A stretch of DNA of 64,000 nucleotides from Buddleja alternifolia (lineage: Eukaryota; Streptophyta; Magnoliopsida; Lamiales; Scrophulariaceae): assembly GCA_019426215.1 (NCBI GenBank), contig CM033396.1:19855101-19919100 (forward strand), in the 5' to 3' direction. The stretch's first letter is position 1; each line of letters opens with the position of its first letter. The translations under genes were made by a program, and so were the position numbers. This document shows, one piece after another, positions 11,403 to 20,856 of the stretch. The notes below the pieces were generated by a model, which saw only the letters and a program-made list of their open reading frames with translations, was not told the DNA's origin and did no database searches.

Positions 11403-12124
11403 CAAGTCCATTAAATAATCAACAAAATCATATGAGAACTTCGTTTATCTTCAAATATGTACACAACAAACAAGAAAAATTTAAGGATATTGGAGGTGAC
11501 ATTTTTTTTTACAATTTTGGAGATGATAGTGATTATGATAATACGGGTCATTTGAACAAAGAAAAGAATGTGGTGAATGAAAATCATGAAGACTTTTCAC
11601 AAGGAAATCATGATCAATCTAGTCAACCAGATATTTATTTAACATGTGAACAACTGTTTTACCATGCTAATCGAGATAAAGATCATGGTAGTCGTAGATC
11701 AAAATGTTCATGTCACACTTTTTTTTTAAATAAAATTTGCAGACGTGTTTGAAACCATAGTATAATTGATATATATAACTTCTTTTTTTGACATAATACT
11801 TAGATTTTATATTTCATAATTTAATTACTCTAAAATTTGTCGATTAGATGCTCTATGAATACAAAACTGAATCCAACATTATCACTGTATTTGTCAGTGA
11901 AATTTGATCGATTATTGGTGTAGTTGTATAAATTGTGACTCAAAATATTGAATTTTGGCTAATGAAAAAAGGAGCAACTCTCATTTACTTCATTTTTCTC
12001 AATTTCTATCTTGTTTCTAGCATTTTGCAAGTTTTTTATGACGTTTCCCAAAACTTTTCCGATACATTTTTTATATTTAACACTCGAAATGTATCATCGA
12101 AATGAAATTTTAATTCTTGCTTGT
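11403..12124. other. Unassigned AT-rich sequence with one short open frame
   Basis: An open frame of 125 codons (11375-11752, +) starts inside the CACTA end and continues into a polar, Asn/Asp-rich stretch. Because its start lies in the transposon and no domain is recognisable, it is not called as a gene. It could be a remnant of an unknown coding region. Confidence 0.3.
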
Positions 12125-12460
12125 GTGTATTAAATTACATTAATTTATTTTAAAAACTAATAATATATAATTAGTATATTTAAGAACATTAAAAAAACGA
12201 TTGACAACATTATTAATAGATAAAAAATATTGAAAAAGTTCATTTTATTTAATTTAAGTTATATGTGTAACTACTTTATCTTAAATTAAGAATTTGACTA
12301 TTTTAGATAAAGATTAATAACTATTACTTATTACGAAGTGACATAATTGCGTTTTAATAATGTCGTCCACGAATGTCTACTTCCTTGAATCACCTCAATA
12401 TTTATAGATACACACCAAAGTCTTTAACAAATTATAAAATACTTTTGCGTAGTCTTAGTG
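12125..12460. repeat. Third, diverged copy of the 9.3-10.4 kb repeat
   Basis: The order of blocks ('gattaataactatta', 'gtcgtccacgaatgtctac', 'acctcaatatttatagataca') follows the repeat at 9330-10415, at lower similarity. Confidence 0.4.
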
Positions 12461-12829
12461 TATCTAATTACACAAACAAAAATGATGTGTAAGAAACAGA
12501 TGTTATTGGCATTTCATAGAAAATTAATGACTTATATAACCTATATCTATTATTTTCAAAAATTAAATTAATAAATAAAACCAGATATGAATACCACAAT
12601 GATCAACTCAACTCATTATTCGTAGTACATTATTATTATGCATTCTTTCTTTTATTAAAACGCTTGTTCAAACACATCACATTAATTTATTACTTGATTA
12701 ATTTACTAACGAAAAACATAAAACATGCAGAGTCAGTTATTTTATGAGAAAATATAGAAAATATAACGATTGCCGTTATTACATCCAAAAGATAGACAAA
12801 CATATAATTATTCCCAAGAGCATTTTTTT

Positions 12830-13560
12830 AGAAACCTACGATGTATGAAAACAGGGATACAAACACGATACAATACGTATACAAAATACGACCAATTTTA
12901 AATTTTAGGATATGATATGTTGAAAATTCTTGTATGTGTGTGGTGCAGAGACGGAGGGAGGGGTTAGTGGGGGCCCTGCCCCCCTCAATTTTGAGGGAAA
13001 TTTTTTCCCCTACAAATTTTGACTTTTTACATTTTGCCCCTATAAATTTTTAATTTTTGACATTTCGCCCCACAAAATCTAAAAATATTAACGTTTTTCC
13101 AAATTTTTACTTTCGCCCCTCGAGCTTTGAATTCTGGCTCCGTCCCTGTGTGCATATATATATATATATGTATATATATATAAGAATTGAAAATAAATTT
13201 TGACTCAATAGGTTTATCGACATAAATAATTTAGCACATCATAATTCATTGTTTATAAGCTAAAAAAAAAAATCAAAGGAAACAAAGTTCATATTAACTG
13301 TGTACGAACGTCATCATTACCTTCTCCAAAATATTTTGTCAATAGAAGATACAAGATATGTTTCACAGAGAAATAGAAGAAAAAAATATATTAAAAAATG
13401 AAATCAACATAGTTTCTGATCTCTTTAGATTTATTTTGTTTGTTTAATATATAAGTTTACAGAAAAGACGAAACACTATCTTTTTCCGCTTTAGCTTAAA
13501 GTATATATATAATATTAGAAAAATATTTAGCTCGGTATTCAAGACATCTCGGATACTTCC
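12830..13560. repeat. Dispersed repeat, copy 1 (other copy at 22735-23050), interrupted
   Basis: A 'gatacaatacgtataca' lead, an 'aaaataaattttgactcaat' middle and a 'cggtattcaag' tail are shared with 22735-23050. Copy 1 is interrupted by the small element at 12946-13148 and contains a TA microsatellite at 13153-13182. The family is unknown; it has no ORF. Confidence 0.45.
12946..13148. mobile_element. Small 'GACGGAG' terminal-inverted-repeat element
   Basis: It starts CAGAGACGGAG and ends CTGGCTCCGTCCCTG, an imperfect inverted pair. The internal 'cccctataaatttttaa' and 'cgcccc' blocks are shared with 18981-19152. A hAT affiliation is possible from the CAGGG-type ends, but no clean 8-bp duplication was found. 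Confidence 0.5.
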
Positions 13561-14144
13561 ATAAGAAATTGTTTTATTTTTTTTTTTATTTTTATTTTTT
13601 ATTTTTTGTTTTTTTTAATTTGATTATTTATATTTTGTTTGTTGTGGAGACATCCTGGGTTTTTGTTTTTTTTTCTTGATATATTATCATTAATCGAATA
13701 TATGAAGGTGTGTTTGACCAATTTGACTGAAAGTGAATAAAATAAGATTTCTAGAATTTTGATGAGTAATTGAAATTCAAATAGCAAACCGGGTATGATT
13801 CCCTTGATTTTAGCGTAGTAGTTTCAAATTAAAATTCAGAATGATTTTTTCCTTATTTATCTCGGTAGTTTAAAATTCAAATTTAAAATTGACAATTTTT
13901 TCTTTGACACCTTCCTGCACCATTTTTTCCGAGTGTACCCTTAATGCCCCTAGGGTAGTTGAACGGTTTTGGGAAAAGGGTATACACTGTCCTTATGGAA
14001 CATTACTCCTCGCGTTAACTGCACGAAAAGAAACCGACTTTCTTTTCCACAAAATCTCCCACACGTCTCTCACTTCACTTCTCAACTCATTCTATCGGCA
14101 ACCGCTGGAACAAAAGCATTGTACTACCATCAATTTCTGAAGAC
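13561..14144. other. AT-rich stretch, then leader-like sequence
   Basis: 13570-13680 is a T-rich low-complexity tract. 13890-14144 is less AT-rich and C/T-rich, like a plant 5' untranslated region upstream of the ATG at 14145. No RNA gene was seen. Confidence 0.35.
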
Positions 14145-14820
14145 ATGGGCGTAAAAGAAGAAAAGGCGATGGGATTACATAGTTCTCCGGTAAATTTTGC
14201 AAAGTGTTTGAGTGACTATTTATCAAAAGGTTTATTTTTCAAATTCTAAATTTTACAGCAATTGGTATTCTTTTATCAATTTTATGTGTTACCTATTATG
14301 ATTTATGGGTTAAGAATATTTAAGAAATTTTAATCTTTTGTTAGTTTGAATCTATTAGGTAATTCGACTTTTCCTCAAATTCAATCTTCTTTATTCATTT
14401 TCTGTCTGCGTTGTTAATGTTTCAGCTTCATACACAGAGACGAATGGGAATTGTTAATCAGAATACTACTTACACAGAAGGTATTGACCGCTCACATCAA
14501 TTAGTTTGTTTTGATTTATTGGATATCACTATTTTATTTTATTTTTTGGTAATTAGTCACTTCTACTATTGAAAAATTAAATATTGACGGAGAACAAAAG
14601 AGATTATGCAATGGCATTTTTTTTTGTCTCATTCAACCGTTTTTTGCACACCTCTTCTCATTTAGCCTTCATTTCAAATCCTTCCTTTTCAGAAATTTGG
14701 CTTTCAGAAGTTAATTTGATATTTGTCATTCTTCATCCTCAAACTCTAAGTTTGTCCATTATCATCTAACTTCACAGTTTTTGTTGTGATTTTGCAGTTA
14801 AGACATACCCTCTACTGTAG
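14145..14820 (+). other. Candidate short spliced ORF or captured gene 5' end
   Basis: ATG at 14145 opens 45 bases ending CCG|GTAAAT (14189). A second exon-like block 14426-14480 is bounded by TTTCAG and G|GTATTG, and a third starts after TTTGCAG at 14798. Joined, they stay in frame for 40 codons and end at TAG (14818-14820). Such a short product is not convincing as a protein. It may be the 5' end of a host gene copied together with the polymerase exon at 15508. No family is recognised. Confidence 0.3.
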
Positions 14821-15507
14821 GAACTTGAAGACTGAATAGGCCACTGAAGATCCAATTCCAATTTAAAATTGAGGAACTTTATGCAGTTACATTGTAGTGC
14901 ATTTTTTCCCGTTCAAATCATATGTGTTCCTTGGATGTGTCAAGAGTTCACATTCTACTTTAAATAGGGGGTAATTACACAATTATAAATTATTATATGT
15001 TTTCATATATGTTGGGAAACCATTGTGGGTGTCCCAACAATGGTTGTTTGGAGAATCCTTCTTTTAATTAAATGAGACGAGATTTTATTAATTATATTTA
15101 CGTGTATGTTTCTTTTGGAATAATAGTGAAAAGGTTTTGTTCCTTTCTCTAAAGATCAAGGAATGATTAGATTTGTACACAAATTTTTAGCATAAAAATA
15201 TCAATTATATACTGTTTCCATTATCAAATATTTTTCTCATCATTTTATTTCGTTTTGTATTTATTATCATTACTCCAGTTGACAGGGGTGATAATATCAG
15301 TGCTAATTTTATGATAATATCGGTGATAATGTAAAACGTTCCATATGATCGGATCAGCCCATACGTATCGGCCGATAATTTCAACTATGGCTGACAATTC
15401 CCATAGTTGTTGATTATGGACAGGTAATGACTTGAGCCTCCTAAAACTTTAATTTTTCTTAAGTTTGATTTCGTATTTGAGAAAATGTGTTATTAGTTAG
15501 GATTTAG

Positions 15508-15655
15508 GATTCTTGCACATCACGGCAATTGTGAGAGCATGTTAATTGCTTTTAAAGCTGGTGGGGACTTCCATTCAAGGACTGCCATGAATATGTAACA
15601 ACACATTTGTGGAGCTATAGAGCGAAATGAGTTGCAACCAGCTTCTCTACTGAAG
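15508..15655 (+). pseudogene. Exon fragment of plant organellar DNA polymerase I
   Basis: Between an acceptor (TTTAG|G at 15507) and a donor (CTGAAG|GTTTGC at 15655) the frame reads RILAHHGNCESML and then AFKAGGDFHSRTAMNM, directly followed by TAA in place of the usual Tyr codon, then ends in LLK. The GGDFHSRTAMNM block and the exon end at LLK match the A-family polymerase domain of plant mitochondrial/plastid DNA polymerase I as I know it. Neighbouring exons of that gene are absent on both sides. It is therefore a captured or duplicated fragment, not a working gene. Its position upstream of a Helitron 3' end (18326) makes Helitron capture plausible. Confidence 0.7.
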
Positions 15656-16944
15656 GTTTGCTCTTGCATCTTCTCCTTAAATTTAAATTCAATTTAATCT
15701 CCTTTCCAGAAATAGCCCTGTACTGTATCAGCACCTTAATTTCCTCCTTGGGTTTATTGTTTCTCAAGATAAATATTTCTCAACAAAATGCATTTATATT
15801 AGATGTTTCATAATTGGATTACACGGAACAGATTCTTCTGAAAAACTGTAAAATGAGCTAATGTGTTGCATATCATGATCATCCCGAGTATAGATTCAAA
15901 GGAGAATTGAGTATCACATATGACAAAGGTTGGGTAGTCGGGTGTCAAAATTAAAATGTTGGGGGTTAAAATGCTCTCAACAACATAGACTAGGGTCGTA
16001 AATGTTTTTTTTTGCACTTGATTTATCTACCAATTTTTTGATTGGGTTTTACTGAGTTCGTTGAAGTAATCTTTTCTTAGACACTTTTTTCCCCAAGTTT
16101 ATTACAATTGAGTCTATTAAGTATTTTTTTTCCCAAGTACTATTAGTTATGTTATTCAGAATATATTGATATGAAAATCTTTTTCTTCGTTTGGTTTATG
16201 GATGCAGGAAAATGTCATGCATCTTAAAGAGTAGCCTAAAAAGGAAAGAAGGAAATTGATTGCAAGCTTGAAAGAACGTAAGAGCACAAATTTATAAGAA
16301 GCAGTTAAATAATTCACTTTGTTTCAAGCCAATGTATCTATGAAAGGGAGACCTTCGAGAATTCAAATTGCAAGTCGAAGATTGCAAGTGATTTTACAAT
16401 TTTGGATTTCGAGAGAAGGAAATAAAGGTAGAACTGTAGAGGAAAGTGTTGTCAAGCCAAGTCTTAAGTCCAAATTCTTTTTCTTTTTTCTTTCTGGATA
16501 CCTGAATGAATAGATACGGTAGTTTATTTCTACATGACACCTGACCCAAATTATTAAATTCCGATTCTGTTGTACCCAAAACCCGAGATGCACACAAAAA
16601 TTTCAACCCACTGTACCTAAATAATGAATTCAGTTGGGTACCCAAAATCACACCCGAATACCTACCCCAATTCCAACTGCAAAATTGAGTAGTGCATCCA
16701 TATTTGTAATTAAAATGGAATTAAAAATTCAAATATTATTGGGCATTTGGCTATCATGTGTATCTCTAATTTAATGAATAAGAGTGAAAATATATAGTTT
16801 TCAAAGTTTTATTTTGGAAAACATAAACAACCTTTTTCTTGATTTCATGACATGTATGGGAGAGCACTGATGAAAAACTAGGTAAAAATGTAAAGATCAT
16901 AAGTCAAGGAGTATTCACATAATAGTGGTAATAACTTTCACACC
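15656..16944. other. No gene recognised
   Basis: An acceptor-like 'gatgcag' at 16202-16208 is followed by a purine-rich block (16209-16450) that could be another captured exon, but no protein similarity is visible. The rest is AT-rich. Confidence 0.3.
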
Positions 16945-18072
16945 TAGGGGTGATCGCGGTTCGGTTTTGCGTTTTTTTTATTAATTTCAAACCGAATTGC
17001 CAAGTGCGGTTTGGAGGAAATAAAATTTTAAATTGTGGTTTTGTGCGGTGCGGTGCGGTTCGGTGCAGTTTGGCGGTTTTTCAAGATCTTTTACATTTTA
17101 AAACTAAATAAACATACAATGTTTGCAATATTTTTTGTTAAACTAATTAATAAAAAGATAATTATAATTGATAACTAAGAAAATACTTGTCTAGAAAATA
17201 TTTATCAAGCTTAAATTCCATGAATCATTAAAAAAAACACTAATGTCATCACATATTAATATATAAGTGTATCATACGTTTAGAACATGAAAAAATACTA
17301 GTATATCAATTTAAATATCTGTTTTACACCGAGTATAATTATAATATGTACATATTTTACTAATGTATATATATATATTTTATCAAATAAGAACACACTC
17401 ATCTATAAGAAAATGTCTTCATCTAGCTTGCATGAAAAATAGTACAATAAATTTGTATATAAACAAGTAATACAAAAAATGACATGTTGCAATTGTTTGT
17501 TTATTAAAATTTGTGCACTAAAATCTGCAAAAGATATTGTAAACTATATTATAAAGTTATAAAACAATAGGTAATCTGCGACATTGCTATTACAAATAAT
17601 GTGATAGTTAAATAGAACAAATGTTATAAATATAATCTATAATACTTTTTTTCATCAAAAATCTTCAAGTGTCTATTATATAAAAAAAAATATAACACTA
17701 AAATATCATAAGATATTATCACTCTAAAAGTTTCAAGCACAAATGTTGATTGAATATATTATTAATTTTGTAAAGGATATAACCATATCAATTCAATAAC
17801 AAATATTAAATAAAACTACAAATATGAATACTATTACGAGTAAAACCTATTAAAAGTTCAAATTAAAAAAGAATAATATACACATATATCTATATAGGCG
17901 GTGGCGGTTCGGTTCGGTCACTAATTTTGAAACCAAACCGCATAGGGCAGTGCGGTTTTTATTTAAATTTTAAACCACAGTAATTGATAATTAGAAATTT
18001 GATAAAAAAACGGTGCGGTTCGGTGCGGTGCGGTCGGTTCGGGCAGTTTTTCGAAACCAATGTTCACCCTTA
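16945..18072. mobile_element. Non-autonomous hAT element, 1.13 kb
   Basis: The left end is TAGGGGTGATCGCGGTTCGG and the right end ...AATGTTCACCCTTA, an imperfect terminal inverted repeat. The flanking 8-bp duplication is TTCACACC (16937-16944) versus TTCACACT (18073-18080), one mismatch. Both terminal 150 bp are rich in 'cggtgcggttcggt' repeats in inverted orientation. The core is AT-rich and non-coding. These traits match plant hAT MITEs. Confidence 0.85.
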
Positions 18073-18190
18073 TTCACACTTATGACATTAACATACATGT
18101 AACGGGATTTGGTTGAAAATAAGGTTTCCAAAATTCTTTGGTATTACTATCAACTTTACAAATGGTAATGACTACATATTCATCTTTTTA

Positions 18191-18222
18191 AGAGATATAT
18201 ATATATATATATATATATATTA
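18191..18222. repeat. TA microsatellite
   Basis: About 14 AT dinucleotides in a row. Confidence 0.9.
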
Positions 18223-18301
18223 AATTAAGGAATGTGTATAGATTTAATTCTTAATTCATATGAATTTATTCTTTAAATGACGCCAAAATTTAAATAATTT
18301 T

Positions 18302-18326
18302 CGTGCATAGCACGGGCACACACTAG
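18302..18326 (+). mobile_element. Helitron 3' terminus
   Basis: CGTGC-ATA-GCACG (18302-18314) forms a perfect 5-bp hairpin, followed by GGCACACA and CTAG (18323-18326), and the next base is T. This is the canonical plant Helitron 3' end. The element must lie to the left; its 5' TC end was not located. The terminus lies about 220 bp upstream of the MFT TATA box. Confidence 0.75.
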
Positions 18327-18333
18327 TATATAT

Positions 18334-18334
<1 letters not shown>

Positions 18335-18370
<36 letters not shown>
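18335..18370. repeat. TA microsatellite upstream of MFT
   Basis: About 17 AT dinucleotides within the distal promoter. Confidence 0.9.
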
Positions 18371-18372
<2 letters not shown>

Positions 18373-18410
18373 TCAATCCTGGTGAAATTGATGGCAGATA
18401 TTTGAGAATG

Positions 18411-18604
18411 GGAACACGTGTCAACAGCCAAGAAAACTAAATATTGGTGGTTTGGGCGTCAGGGATTGGGGTCACACGTGGTGTATTGGTTTTGCCGTTG
18501 GCCTGTGCATGCCGTATAGGTTGCAACAGTGACAGGCAAGTTTCACATATATAAATATGGAGAGCATGCAGAGAGTTGATGAAATATATGTATATGTATG
18601 TATA
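18411..18604 (+). promoter_or_regulatory. MFT promoter with ABRE/G-box and RY elements
   Basis: Two CACGTG cores are present: CACGTGTC at 18415-18422 and CACGTGGT at 18475-18482, both of ABA-response-element type. An RY core TGCATG lies at 18506-18511 and its complement CATGCA at 18565-18570. A TATA box (TATATAAATA) is at 18548-18557. These are the element classes bound by bZIP ABI5-type and B3 ABI3-type factors, which are known to control MFT in seeds. The TATA box excludes the upstream in-frame ATG at 18557 as a start and supports 18605. Occupancy is inferred. Confidence 0.65.
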
Positions 18605-20821
18605 ATGGGTGGAAATGTTGATCCTTTGGTTGTTGGTCGAGTAATAGGAGATGTGGTTGATATGTTCGTGCCGAGTGTTTCGATGTCTGTTTACTATGGA
18701 GCGAAGCATGTGACAAATGGGTGTGATATAAAGCCTTCAATGGCAGCCGCACCACCAAGAGTTAGCATAACTGGAAATGTGGAGGCCGGTCATGGTCATG
18801 ATGATGATGATCTCTACACTTTGGTGATGACGGATCCTGATGCTCCCAGTCCAAGCGACCCAACCATGCGAGAGTTGCTTCATTGGATTGTCACTGACAT
18901 TCCTGCCACCTGCTCCAACGTTACTCAAGGTCATCACTAATCTATACTACTATATAAGTAATTCATTATACCTTCCATTCCGGGACGGAGCCAAAGGTGG
19001 TTGGAGGGGGCACCCGCCCCCTTAAATTTTGAGAAAATTATGTTGTCCTATAAATTTTTGACTTTTGGCATTTTGCCATTTCCTTAAAAACCTAAACATA
19101 TTAATGTTTGCCCCAAATTTTTTACATTCGCCCCTTAGAACTTTAAATCTTGTATCACACTTATATCACGTATGTTTAACTTGTTTGTATATTTATCTTA
19201 TTATATGCACTAATTAACAAAGAGTCTAAGTTTTGTTTGCTGAAAAAAGAAGAAAAGAAATAAAATGTTTCTTCCTCATCATGCAGATTATTAAATGCTA
19301 CATATCTTGATATCGTATACGTTTGGTGATTAGATCGATGCAGTAATTAAATATGTTTAGCTCCATAATAGATTAACAAGAAATAAATATATAAAACTAT
19401 AAGATATTAATTAATTATATTCCCATGGGAAAAATTGCATTTTTGTCCCATATGTTTGGCACTTTTCAATTGTGGTCTCATTTATTACGGGATTCTCATA
19501 TTGTGTCCCATAATTTTGAAAAATTCTCACATTTGGTCCCAATCAAATTTCTCATCCAAACTTATACAGTCAACTCCGTTAGTCAACATTTTGGCCAGCT
19601 TTTTTGGGTGTTTTTGTGTGAGTGAAATGTGATGAATAGAAACATTGTAATATTCAATATATCCATGAGTGCATTCACACACGAATTCCCCCCCCTCCCC
19701 CCCCCAAAAAAAAATTGGTCAAAATATTGACTAACGTACTTGACCGTTAAATTTTAGATGGAAAAATTCAGTTGAGATCAAATGGAAGAACTTTTAAAAA
19801 TTATAGGACATAATGTGGAATCTCAATAGCCAAATCCAATAGTAGTACGTAGTATGCTGTATTCTCAGACGAACAAGTATGTGTCAATGCTAGCTACTTG
19901 TGTTTCTCATGCAGTGTGGCTCCCCTCACACATGGCTACCCTATATTTCTCACACGTAGCACACTTCTCAAAGACTAAGGCTATGTTTGGTTATGTTTTG
20001 GGATGGTATTTTGGTGAGAATTATTGGTGAAAATTTTATGGGGACACGTGCAATTTTGATGGGATAATGTTTGGTTATGTTTTGGGAGTTGGTTTTTGAG
20101 TGATTTTTTGATGAGATAGTGTTTGATTTTGTTTTCAGAGGGAACATAAATTACTGTAGCTGTCAATTGGAACAAAATACTGTTAAAAAATCCTGAGGAT
20201 AATTCCTTGAATTGTCAAGATATTATCCAAAAAATTAATGACAAAATCAAGTTGTATAAAAATCTTCATGAAAAGAAACAGCAGCAGATGCTGAGTTTCT
20301 TGTATATATACATACTTGCCTTTTATTTTATTTATTGTGACATTAACCAATATCCAATATTGTGACATTAACGAATATCCAAGACAAATTCAAAAATTAA
20401 AATTGGAGTGTCAAATAATTTACGAAAATTATATAAAAAAAAAGAAAATTGGAGACGACTTTTCAAATGTCGTCTTCTAATTATATATGTCAAATAAAAA
20501 AAATTCACTGTTCATTTTTTTTTTTAAATTATGAAGACGACATTTTATATGTGGTCTTCTAATTATATATAATAATAATAATATATATATATATAGAAAA
20601 ATTATATTTAATTATAAAATTATATTTAATTTACGAAAATTAAAAAAAAAAATTGAAGACGACATTTCATATGTTGTCTTCTAATTATATATATAAAAAA
20701 TAATATATATATATATAGAGAAAAATTATATCTAATTATAAAGTTATATTTAATTTATGAAAATTAAAAAAAAAAAGCAAATTGAAGACGACATTTCATA
20801 TGTCGTCTTCAATTTTCTTTT

Positions 20822-20856
<35 letters not shown>

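Noticed and set aside
11375..11752. Protein-coding gene of 125 codons
   Set aside because: The start lies within the CACTA end, there is no domain, and composition follows AT-rich surroundings.
18557..18604. Upstream in-frame ATG of MFT
   Set aside because: It overlaps the TATA box (18548-18557); the 16 extra residues have no counterpart in the family, which starts directly before [12 protein letters not shown].
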